From: Victivallales bacterium
GTDB taxonomy: Bacteria; Verrucomicrobiota; Lentisphaeria; Oligosphaerales; Oligosphaeraceae
DNA: 57,783 nucleotides
Direction of reading: 5' to 3'
NCBI GenBank assembly: GCA_017535315.1
Contig: JAFXUD010000016.1
Location: forward strand, 1 to 57,783
Every line of letters starts with the position of its first letter. The first letter of the stretch is position 1. Under the pieces are notes generated by a model, which did no database searches, was not told the DNA's origin, and saw only the letters and a list, made by a program, of their open reading frames with translations. Below are positions 16,728 through 24,692 of the stretch, piece by piece. The translations under genes and the position numbers were made by a program.

Positions 16728-17603
16728 ATGAGACTAAAGGATATAGCAACAAAGAACTTCTTTGGACGTGCAGACGTGCTGGTAAGCATACTGGACTACG
16801 TTTTATACGAAGGAAAACAGACTGTTCAGCTTGGGCAATTGCACAGCCTCAACGGTGAGCATCCCATGCTTTTGCAGAATCCAGACGGCAGTTTCAGGGC
16901 GACAAGCTGCTATCGGGACAAGCTATTTGAATACGACAACGAAGATGGAACAATATCAATTGGTGTAGAGTTTCAGTCGTACAATGACTGGAGCATGGTG
17001 TTGCGTATGATGGGTTATGACCTGCCCCATTATTGGGAGCTTTTCAAGGAGGGCAGGATGCATCCAATCGTCAATCTCGTGCTTAGCTTCGACAGGCGGC
17101 GTAGCCATCCGCCAAACACTCTTGAGCAGATGTTCAAGAAAGTTTCATCCGTAGCAGCAGAACACTTCTTCAACTACGGCTTCACAAGCCTGAACATCTA
17201 CGACATAGCGGAAAATTACGACAGCTTCTCTTGCGAAGAGTTGCAAAAGGTACTATATTTATTTAAATGCGACAGGGAAGAAAGACCTTTCACAGAGGCC
17301 TTTGATAACGAAAAGTTCACGGGAACGATGAGTCGCGACGCAGCCATAGTCTGCGCCATCTTCCTTAACTTGGATTTGAAAATCGAGGATGATTCAAAGG
17401 AGATTGATATGTGCAAGGCTGTTAGTGACATGAAAAAGAGATGTAGAGAGGAAGGCAGAGAGGAAGGCATTAAGCTCGGGGCAGAAAATACTTTAAGGGG
17501 CATTGTGGAACGACTCCGCAATATGAACCTTAGCGTGCATGAAATCTGCCATCTGCTTGGCGTTTCAGAAGAAACCCTCCACCAGATTGAATTGTCCCTG
17601 TAA
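16728..17603 (+). CDS. Rpn-family (PD-(D/E)XK) nuclease / putative transposase
   Basis: 291 residues of the Rpn (recombination-promoting nuclease, YhgA-like) type. It opens with KNFFGRADVLVSILDYVLYEG. The nuclease core reads YRDKLFEY, then IGVEFQSYNDWSMVLRMMGYD with the Asp, Glu and Gln of the PD-(D/E)XK site. The C-terminal part has a charged REEGREEG stretch and a helix-turn-helix-like end (LSVHEICHLLGVSEETLHQI). Such genes are usually solitary and multicopy and are linked to genome rearrangement. Its GC content is lower than that of flanking genes. Confidence 0.85.
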   Translation: MRLKDIATKNFFGRADVLVSILDYVLYEGKQTVQLGQLHSLNGEHPMLLQNPDGSFRATSCYRDKLFEYDNEDGTISIGVEFQSYNDWSMVLRMMGYDLPHYWELFKEGRMHPIVNLVLSFDRRRSHPPNTLEQMFKKVSSVAAEHFFNYGFTSLNIYDIAENYDSFSCEELQKVLYLFKCDREERPFTEAFDNEKFTGTMSRDAAIVCAIFLNLDLKIEDDSKEIDMCKAVSDMKKRCREEGREEGIKLGAENTLRGIVERLRNMNLSVHEICHLLGVSEETLHQIELSL

Positions 17604-17675
17604 AGCAGAGTTTCTTTGTAGTCTTCTTCACCTAAGGCGTAGCGCAGTAATCTACAACAATGTCAGCACACTGCA

Positions 17676-19877
17676 TTACAGCTTAATTTCCACGGAATAT
17701 ACAGACTTGGTTAGCTTGATGGTTTTACCATCGGCGAGGATGGTTGTGCCGCGCGGGAGCGGCTTTTCCATCTGGAGCAGGATGCGCTTTTCATCACAGG
17801 TGACGGAACATTTGCCGAATTGTGTATGGATGCTTTTCAAAGCCAGTCCGCGTTTTCGCTCGAATGGGGCGATGCCGCCGCAGAGGATGATGGAGCCGTC
17901 AGGTGTCTCGTAGAAGAAGCGTGCCATCTCCATCTCAAGGATGCGCCCGTTGTTGCTGGCATTCGGTTGCCAGGCGGTGAAACGCTCGTCGTCCTGTGAG
18001 TAGCGCTCCTGGGTCAGGAAGAGGTCTGGCGTGACGGCGAAGCGGCGGAAGAGCTGTGCGGCTGCCCAGGCAGCCTTTTCCTTGCCCTGTTCCATGAACA
18101 TTTTCATGACGGTCAGTTCATTGTTGCCTATGTAGAAGATTCCATGCGTGATGGGGGAGCAGAACAGCCCTTTATAGGCATTTTTCTCCAGCCAGGCCTG
18201 ATAATTGCGCATCTTCTCATCATTTGCAGGGAAGATCCCAGCGGCGCAGCACTCCAGAGGCGTGCAGGTAAAGCGGAAGTTGTGGCAGACCTGAGAACTG
18301 TCCGCGCCGTACGAGCGTGGGATGAAGCCATCTGGCTGCTTAATGCTTTCCAACACGGCTTCAAGGTCATGTTTGTACTGTTCACACTCCCCACAATAGT
18401 ATTTTGCCTTCGGATGCTTGACCTGCCTTAAAAGGAGGCAGAGGCGCATGAGTCCGCAGAGGCTCCATGCATCCGTGAAGATTACCTGGCCGACATCGCC
18501 GTCGGTCGAGCGCGCCAGAGGCATGACGCCGTAAGTACTACTGCCCTTGATACGTGTAGCGCGAATTTCGCCGACAATCCAGTCTGCTGCACGGAGCATC
18601 TTCTCCAGGTAGGCTTTGGCAAAACTCTTGTCGCCCGAAAGCAGAAGATAGTCGGCGGCCAGAGCAAGGGCTGCGCCCGTCGTGTTTGCCCACTTGGGGC
18701 CGCTGGTGCCGATGGCGCCAGCCGTCGTGGTGAAGTTCCCAATGGGCGGGCATCCGCCGTCCTGCAAGGTGAAGATGAACTCGATAACCTTGCGCACCTC
18801 CTTGAAATGCCCCAGACTCAGCATTGGACGGAGAGAACTCATCGCCTCCCAAACCCACACATAGAAGCGTTCGGAACTACCGCCCTGGCATGGGCGAAGC
18901 ATCCCGTCATGCTCCAGCAGCAGTTGCAGATTGTTCAGGCGAACTGCCTCCACAAAGGCGTTTTCCCGTTCGCTTCCCAGTTCGATTTCAGGCAGTCCCT
19001 TCAGGATGGCATGCCACTTTTTCACAGCAGCGGTTTCGGCCTTCTGGTATGTTATGGTGAGGGCTTCTTGCTTTGCAGGAGAGTTCTCAAAATCGACGGC
19101 AAGTTCAAAACTGGCTTCGGCACGCGGCTGCAGTTCTATCTCCAGATGGATCGCGTTGCTGACCTGCTTCAACTGGTACTGCGGGAAGACCCGATAGGGA
19201 GTGCCACAGGAAAAGAACAGGTTCAAATTGTCGCCCGTGAAATCTGCGTGTTCAACCCAGTCTGCGGCAAATTTATTTGGCACAAGCCGACCAGTCAGTC
19301 CACCAGCAGAAAGGAGATTATTATCAATCAACTTGAAATTGTTGTCGGGAAGCCACTTGGATGCATCCCAGATGAAAGGCACATAGTGGTAGTCAAAGAG
19401 TTCTTTTTCAAGCGGATTGCTGGGGCGCACCCAAACGACTGCCTTGCGGGCCGCAGGTGCCTCGTTCCGCACAGTTACGCGGATGTGAAGCACACCATCG
19501 GGCGCCATGCAGTAGTCCAGCATATAGATCTGGTTCCAGGCAGAAAATTCCGCACGGATAATTGGTAGTCCGCCAATGCGACGCACCAGTCGTACAAGAC
19601 GGAATTCGGGCACGAAGGGTAGTTCCCCAAAAGCAAAGCTGATAAGCTTCAGACGCTGCATGTCGCGCACCGCACGGTCCTCTGGAAACGATGTGTTCAG
19701 TGCGGGAGATGGAAGATAATAGGCGTTTAAGGCACAGTCGCAGAAGGTCAGCGCCTTTGCGCCTGGAAAATTCAAAGGTGCATGCACGGAGAGCGGAAGT
19801 TTTGCCTCCCTGTGAAGTGCCTCATAGACATCCCACCAATCCATCTGCTGCAAACTTGAATAGCTTATTGTCATCAT
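17676..19877 (-). CDS. Six-hairpin (alpha/alpha)6-barrel glycosidase-like protein
   Basis: 733 residues, no signal peptide. The N-terminal ~290 residues are beta-rich. The C-terminal part (about 300-640) has the helical repeats and motifs of six-hairpin glycosidases: FYVWVWEAMSSLRPMLSLG, FTLQDGGCPPIGNF, WANTTGAALALAADYLLLSGD, FTDAWSLCGLMRL. The ATG at 19877 follows AAAGG by six bases, and a GTG two codons upstream is unlikely. It diverges from a GH78-like rhamnosidase gene, with a structured element between, so a role on rhamnose- or uronate-containing glycans is inferred. The GH family is not assignable by eye. Confidence 0.75.
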   Translation of the reverse strand: MMTISYSSLQQMDWWDVYEALHREAKLPLSVHAPLNFPGAKALTFCDCALNAYYLPSPALNTSFPEDRAVRDMQRLKLISFAFGELPFVPEFRLVRLVRRIGGLPIIRAEFSAWNQIYMLDYCMAPDGVLHIRVTVRNEAPAARKAVVWVRPSNPLEKELFDYHYVPFIWDASKWLPDNNFKLIDNNLLSAGGLTGRLVPNKFAADWVEHADFTGDNLNLFFSCGTPYRVFPQYQLKQVSNAIHLEIELQPRAEASFELAVDFENSPAKQEALTITYQKAETAAVKKWHAILKGLPEIELGSERENAFVEAVRLNNLQLLLEHDGMLRPCQGGSSERFYVWVWEAMSSLRPMLSLGHFKEVRKVIEFIFTLQDGGCPPIGNFTTTAGAIGTSGPKWANTTGAALALAADYLLLSGDKSFAKAYLEKMLRAADWIVGEIRATRIKGSSTYGVMPLARSTDGDVGQVIFTDAWSLCGLMRLCLLLRQVKHPKAKYYCGECEQYKHDLEAVLESIKQPDGFIPRSYGADSSQVCHNFRFTCTPLECCAAGIFPANDEKMRNYQAWLEKNAYKGLFCSPITHGIFYIGNNELTVMKMFMEQGKEKAAWAAAQLFRRFAVTPDLFLTQERYSQDDERFTAWQPNASNNGRILEMEMARFFYETPDGSIILCGGIAPFERKRGLALKSIHTQFGKCSVTCDEKRILLQMEKPLPRGTTILADGKTIKLTKSVYSVEIKL

Positions 19878-19933
19878 TATCACCTTTTAACTTCACACTT
19901 GGAGAACGAACAAAAGTAATAGTAATCGATCAG

Positions 19934-20134
19934 CGATTGATTTGAGCCGCGTAGCGGCGATAAGAACATAGCCGTGGGTGAAGCGAGCGCCTCTGGCGCG
20001 AGCGGAACCCACGGGACAAACAATTCCCCAATCTCTTTGCGCTGTGCCGCGTAGCGAAGCGGAGCGGCACAGCGGAGAAAAACCAGTGGGAATTATCAAT
20101 CATTGAGGAATTACAAGTAATATACCATCAATCG
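19934..20134 (+). ncRNA. Candidate structured RNA / multi-hairpin repeat element, copy 1
   Basis: A closing helix CGATTGAT (19934-19941) with ATCAATCG (20127-20134) surrounds three hairpins. They are GCCGC-GTA-GCGGC (19946-19958); CCGTGGGT/ACCCACGG (19972-19979, 20007-20014) enclosing GCGCC-TCT-GGCGC (19987-19999); and CGCTGTGCCGC/GCGGCACAGCG (20040-20050, 20064-20074). The second copy at 27673-27913 keeps the order of helices and the loop and linker words (CATAGCCGTGGGTG, GTAGCG) but changes stem sequences in a compensatory way. The strand is assumed from the order of the two copies. It lies in the divergent gap upstream of the rhamnosidase gene. No known RNA family is recognised, and a non-autonomous mobile repeat is the alternative. 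Confidence 0.6.
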
Positions 20135-20237
20135 TTTCTTCTTGCTAGTGCTCATTTGCATTTTGGAGAAAACAGAACATTTTATTATAATTTACTAGCT
20201 TGTCTAGGTGTCCTCAAGCATCAACCGAGGTAAAACA

Positions 20238-21836
20238 ATGCGCATTTGTCAGGAAAGGCAGAATACAGTAGAAAGCAGGTCGTTTGACGGCGGCTGGTTT
20301 GGCGATTTTGGGCGGGATGCCTATGGACGCTTGGAGGTGGATGTCGTGCTCTCCGCGCCCTGCACGGCGCAGCTCTGGATTGGAGAAGTGCTCTCCTCAG
20401 ATGGCAGAATCAACCGTGAACCAGGCGGCTACCGTACCGCCAAGCAGCAGGAGGTACAGTTGGTTGCTGGCAAAAATCACCTTGAGATGGAACTGCCACG
20501 CCACCTCTCGCCCTATCAGCCCAAACAGCGCTCCAAAGTCTTGAATCCAGAGGATTGCAAGTATGAAATCGCGCCATTCCGCTATGCGGAACTGGTCTGC
20601 GACAACATCACTGAACCGCCTGTTTTCACGCGCGTAACATTCTTTGCGCCCTTCAATGAGGAGGCCAGCGATTTCACTTGTTCCGACGAAAACCTGAACA
20701 AGGTCTGGCAGTTCTGCAAATACACGATGAAGGCGACCACCGCCTTTGGAATCTACATTGACGGCGAGCGCGAACGCCAGGCTTTCGAGGGCGATGCCTA
20801 TATCAACGCACTCGGCCACTATTGCACAGACGCCTCGTATGAAATCGCCAGACGAACCCTCACCTTCTTCTTGGAGTTCTACCCCATCGCTGCCTACGAG
20901 TACCGCTTGTTCACGCCACTGCTCGTGCGGGACTACCTCCTCTATTCAGGCGACACAGGCCTCCTCCCCTACTGGCGCGATGGACTGGAGGAACGTCTCT
21001 TGACACGCTATGTCAGCGAAGACGGTCTGCTGCATGGCCAGGCAATCCCTGCCTTCCCGAACGAAATCATGCTGCTGGTTGATTGGCCTCCTATCGACCG
21101 TGACGGCTACGAATACGGCGAACTGAACTTCATCCCCAATGCCTTCCGCTATGCCGCGTTGAATGCGATGGCTGAACTGACAGGTGAGAAAAACTACGCA
21201 GAAGATGCTGCCAAATTGCGTGCAACAATCCGCCGCGTCTTTATTAGAAACAACCGCTTTATCGATAACGCAGCCTCCACCCACACGGCGTTCCACACCG
21301 ACATGTTCGCACTCTGCTTCGGCCTAGTGGAAGAAGCGGAAATGCCAGCCGTTAAGGCGAACCTGATGCGTGGCATGAAGTGCAGTGTCTATGGGGCGCA
21401 GTTCCTATTGGAGGGACTCTTCGCCAACGGCATGGAAGAATATGGTTTTGAATTGCTGCGCCGCGATGGTCCGCGCTCTTGGATGAACATGATGGCACAG
21501 GGCGCCACCATCACGATGGAAGCGTGGGACGATGCCACCAAGCCCAATCAGGACTGGTGCCATGCCTGGGGAGCCGCCCCCGCAAACATCATCCCGCGTT
21601 GGCTCTGCGGCATCCGCCCCATTGCAAACGGCTTCGCTGAGTTCATCATAGACCCACACCCCGCCTCCCTTGAGAGCTTCACGCTCAAGCAGCCCACTCT
21701 TCATGGCTTCATCATCCTGCAGAAAAACGGCAAACAATGGCACCTGGAGGTTCCGAAGGGCACCGTTGGTCATTGGAACGGGAAAAACTACCCTGGCGGT
21801 ACATACACACTGGAACTGAACGGTCACTTGAACTAA
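20238..21836 (+). CDS. GH78-like alpha-L-rhamnosidase
   Basis: 532 residues, no signal peptide. Compact GH78 arrangement: N-terminal beta domain to about 150, then an (alpha/alpha)6 barrel with DGERERQAFEGDAYINALGH (the family's acid-rich catalytic segment), QAIPAFPNEIMLLVDWPP, and TITMEAWDDATKPNQDWCHAWG (Glu of the second catalytic position). A C-terminal beta domain with WLCGIRPI follows. The ATG at 20238 after CGAGG is preferred to a GTG at 20208. Expected to release terminal rhamnose from plant glycans or glycosides. An aldolase of the type used for 2-keto-3-deoxyrhamnonate lies downstream. Confidence 0.85.
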   Translation: MRICQERQNTVESRSFDGGWFGDFGRDAYGRLEVDVVLSAPCTAQLWIGEVLSSDGRINREPGGYRTAKQQEVQLVAGKNHLEMELPRHLSPYQPKQRSKVLNPEDCKYEIAPFRYAELVCDNITEPPVFTRVTFFAPFNEEASDFTCSDENLNKVWQFCKYTMKATTAFGIYIDGERERQAFEGDAYINALGHYCTDASYEIARRTLTFFLEFYPIAAYEYRLFTPLLVRDYLLYSGDTGLLPYWRDGLEERLLTRYVSEDGLLHGQAIPAFPNEIMLLVDWPPIDRDGYEYGELNFIPNAFRYAALNAMAELTGEKNYAEDAAKLRATIRRVFIRNNRFIDNAASTHTAFHTDMFALCFGLVEEAEMPAVKANLMRGMKCSVYGAQFLLEGLFANGMEEYGFELLRRDGPRSWMNMMAQGATITMEAWDDATKPNQDWCHAWGAAPANIIPRWLCGIRPIANGFAEFIIDPHPASLESFTLKQPTLHGFIILQKNGKQWHLEVPKGTVGHWNGKNYPGGTYTLELNGHLN

Positions 21837-21856
21837 TTTTCCAATCGTGATTTGCA

Positions 21857-21885
21857 TTGACAAGATTACGTGTTACAGTTATTGG
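21857..21885 (+). promoter_or_regulatory. Possible promoter for the rubrerythrin-rubredoxin unit
   Basis: A perfect TTGACA (21857-21862) is followed at 17 bases by TATTGG (21880-21885), a weak -10. It lies about 70 bases before the rubrerythrin start, in the gap after the rhamnosidase gene. Confidence 0.4.
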
Positions 21886-21952
21886 TGTTGGAGTATATCA
21901 TCGTGTTTGACTACTCACCTTACCCCCCCTATTATCAACGGAGAACAAGAGA

Positions 21953-22486
21953 ATGGAACTGAAAGGAAGCAAGACAGAAGCCAATCTGGCCACCGCATTC
22001 GCCGGTGAATCGCAGGCCCGCAACAAATACACCTACTTTGCTAGCGCAGCCCGTAAGGAAGGCTATGAGCAGATTGCCGCGATTTTCGAGATGACTGCCA
22101 ACAATGAAAAGGAACACGCCAAGCTCTGGTTCAAGGAACTGAACGGCATCGGCACAACCCTCCAAAACCTGCTGGCCGCCGCCGCTGGTGAACACGAGGA
22201 GTGGACCGACATGTACAAGCGCTTCGCCGAAGAGGCAAAGGCCGAGGGTTTCACGGAACTGGCCGAACGCTTTGCCCGAGTTGCCGATATCGAAAAGCGC
22301 CACGAAGAGCGCTACCGCAAGCTGGCCGCCAATATCGAAAAGGACGAAGTTTGGGTGAAAGTCGGTGAAAACCGCTGGGAATGCCGCAACTGCGGGCATA
22401 TCTACATCGGCGAGAAGGCCCCCGAAGTCTGCCCAGTCTGCAAACACCCCAAGGCCTACTTTGAAATTGAGGCCGACAACTACTAA
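21953..22486 (+). CDS. rbr: Rubrerythrin
   Basis: 177-residue non-haem iron peroxidase of anaerobes. The ferritin-like four-helix domain carries the diiron ligands ([39 protein letters not shown]). The C-terminal rubredoxin domain has [10 protein letters not shown] and [15 protein letters not shown] precedes the start. Paired with a rubredoxin gene 16 bases downstream, its likely electron donor. It detoxifies hydrogen peroxide in the cytoplasm and indicates an anaerobic lifestyle. Confidence 0.96.
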   Translation: MELKGSKTEANLATAFAGESQARNKYTYFASAARKEGYEQIAAIFEMTANNEKEHAKLWFKELNGIGTTLQNLLAAAAGEHEEWTDMYKRFAEEAKAEGFTELAERFARVADIEKRHEERYRKLAANIEKDEVWVKVGENRWECRNCGHIYIGEKAPEVCPVCKHPKAYFEIEADNY

Positions 22487-22502
22487 TCAGCAGGACACCA
22501 TC

Positions 22503-22667
22503 ATGAAGAAATACATCTGCGAAGTCTGCGACTACATCTACGATCCCGAAAAGGGTGACCCAGACCACGACATCCCCGCAGGAACTGCCTTTGAAGACCT
22601 GCCAGAAGACTGGACCTGCCCCGACTGTGGTGTCGGCAAGGACAACTTCAAGCCCGTCGAAGAATAG
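22503..22667 (+). CDS. Rubredoxin
   Basis: 54 residues, the normal rubredoxin length. It has the iron site Cys-x2-Cys ([18 protein letters not shown]) and Cys-x2-Cys ([13 protein letters not shown]). Small electron carrier, here probably serving the adjacent rubrerythrin, with which it is co-transcribed. Confidence 0.96.
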   Translation: MKKYICEVCDYIYDPEKGDPDHDIPAGTAFEDLPEDWTCPDCGVGKDNFKPVEE

Positions 22668-22699
22668 TTTCCCGCTTTTCTTTCTTGGGGAAAAACATT

Positions 22700-22730
22700 A
22701 GAGGTAATTGCACTGCAATTACCTCTCTTT
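22700..22730 (+). terminator. Perfect 12-bp hairpin after rubredoxin
   Basis: AGAGGTAATTGC (22700-22711) and GCAATTACCTCT (22715-22726) pair perfectly around ACT, with a short CTTT tail. It ends 8 bases before the ATG of the next gene, so it may also affect that gene's translation. No clear ribosome binding site is seen for that gene. Confidence 0.55.
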
Positions 22731-22734
22731 CAAT

Positions 22735-23400
22735 ATGTCAGAGAACGTCATCTTTTTCGCAGATCTGTTGGGCACGGTCATTTTCGCCATCACGGGCGCG
22801 GTTTCTGGCATGAGATTGAAACTTGACCTGCTGGGCGTAATCGTGTTCGGCTGTATTGTCGGCGTGGGTGGCGGAATCGTGCGCGACACCGTCATCGGGG
22901 CTACCCCTGTGGCAGTACTTCAAAACGAGGTCTATCTGGCCTCGTGCATTGTTACAGGATTGCTTGTCTTTTTCCTCTTCAAGCGTCTTGAGAACCACAA
23001 GAGGGTCATCCTCATCTGCGATGCGTTTGGTCTTGGGGTATTCACCGCGCTTGGTGTGGCGAAGGGCAACCTTCATGGGTTGGGACCGATAGGTATGGTG
23101 CTCTGTGGCGTCATGTCCGCTGTCGGCGGAGGGCTCTTGCGTGACATCATGGCAAGGCGTATTCCCGAGGTACTTGTCAACAATTTCTACGCCACAGCCT
23201 CCCTGCTAGGCGGTCTCGCCTACATCATCCTCCAGAAACTGATAAAAACGGGAAGCATTAAGCTCTCCGATTTCAGCTGTTTCCTCATCACCACCTTGCT
23301 GGTCCTGGTCATACGCCTGCTGGCAATACGCTACAACTTCCACCTGCCAGGTGCAAGAGTGGAAGATATTGGAGATTCCGATGCTTATTCAAATGCTTAA
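22735..23400 (+). CDS. TRIC/UPF0126-family membrane protein (glycine-rich channel-like)
   Basis: 221 residues, about seven hydrophobic segments built from two similar Gly-rich halves (ITGAVSGMRLKLDLLGVIVF with GVGGGIVRDTVIG; ALGVAKGNLHGLGPIGMVL with AVGGGLLRDIMARRIP). This is the signature of bacterial TRIC-like (YicG/YadS) proteins proposed as cation channels. The C-terminus overlaps panD by 20 bases, so the two are translated together. The substrate is unknown. Confidence 0.85.
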   Translation: MSENVIFFADLLGTVIFAITGAVSGMRLKLDLLGVIVFGCIVGVGGGIVRDTVIGATPVAVLQNEVYLASCIVTGLLVFFLFKRLENHKRVILICDAFGLGVFTALGVAKGNLHGLGPIGMVLCGVMSAVGGGLLRDIMARRIPEVLVNNFYATASLLGGLAYIILQKLIKTGSIKLSDFSCFLITTLLVLVIRLLAIRYNFHLPGARVEDIGDSDAYSNA

Positions 23401-23737
23401 ATCAAAACTGCACCGAGCAATTCTGACGCAGTGCGAACTCAACTATACAGGCAGTATCTCCATTGACCGAGACCTGCTGGATCTGGCAGGCATCCTGCCA
23501 TACGAAAAGGTGCTGGTCGTGAACCAAAGCAACGGCAGCCGACTGGAGACATACGCCATTGAGGCTCCGCGCGGCTCCAAGGAGTTCTGCCTCAACGGTG
23601 CTGCCGCACGCCTGGGACAGCCTGGTGACCTGGTCACCATCATGTGTTTCGCGCAGATGACGCCAGAGGAGGCGGTCAACTGGACTCCATGTGCCATCCT
23701 CCTCTCCGACAACAACGCCAAAGCGCAACGAATCTGA
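23381..23737 (+). CDS. panD: Aspartate 1-decarboxylase
   Basis: 118-residue pyruvoyl enzyme making beta-alanine for pantothenate. Starting at ATG 23381 (MLIQMLKSKLHRAILTQCEL), the self-cleavage pair falls at Gly24-Ser25 (NYTGSISID), exactly the canonical position, which decides the start. The conserved Tyr/Asn/Gly segments (CLNGAAARLGQPGDLVTIM) are present. No other pantothenate gene is nearby. Confidence 0.93.
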   Translation: MLIQMLKSKLHRAILTQCELNYTGSISIDRDLLDLAGILPYEKVLVVNQSNGSRLETYAIEAPRGSKEFCLNGAAARLGQPGDLVTIMCFAQMTPEEAVNWTPCAILLSDNNAKAQRI

Positions 23738-23868
23738 ATTGACAAAAAGAGCATTATTCAACAGAGATATTTTCAAAATTGGCACAAAATGCACTAAGAG
23801 ATGGGCGCAGTGGCGTTGGCAACGTGCATTTCGATGATAGTTTTGAAATTACCTCAACAGGTTAATAC

Positions 23869-24684
23869 ATGAAAAAAAGCATTGTCTGTGAAAAAATCCG
23901 CCGTGGCGAACCAATCATGGTTGCCAAACTGAACTTCTTCAACGCCGACCTGGCAGAACTTATCGGCTACACAGGTTACGACTGCCTGTGGATTTGCAAT
24001 GAGCACGAGATGATCGACCGTTCCTTGCTTGCCAACATTCTGCGCGGCTCCAAGATTACGGGCATGGATATGATGGTGCGTCTCTCGGCGGCTGCCGACT
24101 ACACAGACCTTATCCAGCCGCTTGAGGCGGGTGCCCAGGGCATTATGATTCCACACGTCCACAAGGTCGAGCAGTTGAAGTGGATTGCCAAGGAAACCAA
24201 GTTCTATCCGCGCGGTATGCGCGGCATGGACTGCGTCAACCAAGATGCCGACCAGGGCTTCGCCGACACTCTCGACTATATCAAATTCGCCAATGACAAC
24301 ACCTTCGTCGTCGCGCAAATCGAGGACGAAGACGCCCTTCAGAAAGCCGACGAGTTCGCCTCCGTCGATGGCATCGATGTCATCTTCCTCGGCCCCGCCG
24401 ACTATTCGGAGAGCATCGGGTTGCCTGGGCAACCCCGCCATCCAAAGGTGGTCGATGCCGTCCGCCGTTGCGCTGATGCCTGCACAAGACATGGCAAATG
24501 CTTCGGCACCGTCGGCTTCGGTGACATTGACTTCTGCCGCCAACTCATCGACTGGGGCACGAGATTCATCACAGGACCATCCGACTGGAGCATCGTCAAG
24601 AAAGGTTTCGCCGCCGAGGCCAAGAAATACGAGGATTCGGGACTCTTCAGTTTCCGCCACTATCCCAACCACTTGGATTATTGA
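23869..24684 (+). CDS. HpcH/HpaI-family aldolase (RhmA-like)
   Basis: 271-residue class II pyruvate aldolase of the 2-keto-3-deoxy acid type. Catalytic His lies in WICNEHEMID, metal-ligand Glu in VAQIEDEDA and metal-ligand Asp in IFLGPADYSESIGLPG. Substrate cannot be read directly. Location downstream of an alpha-L-rhamnosidase makes 2-keto-3-deoxy-L-rhamnonate plausible, with 2-dehydro-3-deoxyglucarate the alternative. It ends in a frame overlapping the ribosome binding site of the next glycosidase gene. Confidence 0.85.
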   Translation: MKKSIVCEKIRRGEPIMVAKLNFFNADLAELIGYTGYDCLWICNEHEMIDRSLLANILRGSKITGMDMMVRLSAAADYTDLIQPLEAGAQGIMIPHVHKVEQLKWIAKETKFYPRGMRGMDCVNQDADQGFADTLDYIKFANDNTFVVAQIEDEDALQKADEFASVDGIDVIFLGPADYSESIGLPGQPRHPKVVDAVRRCADACTRHGKCFGTVGFGDIDFCRQLIDWGTRFITGPSDWSIVKKGFAAEAKKYEDSGLFSFRHYPNHLDY

Positions 24685-24692
24685 GGCTTATG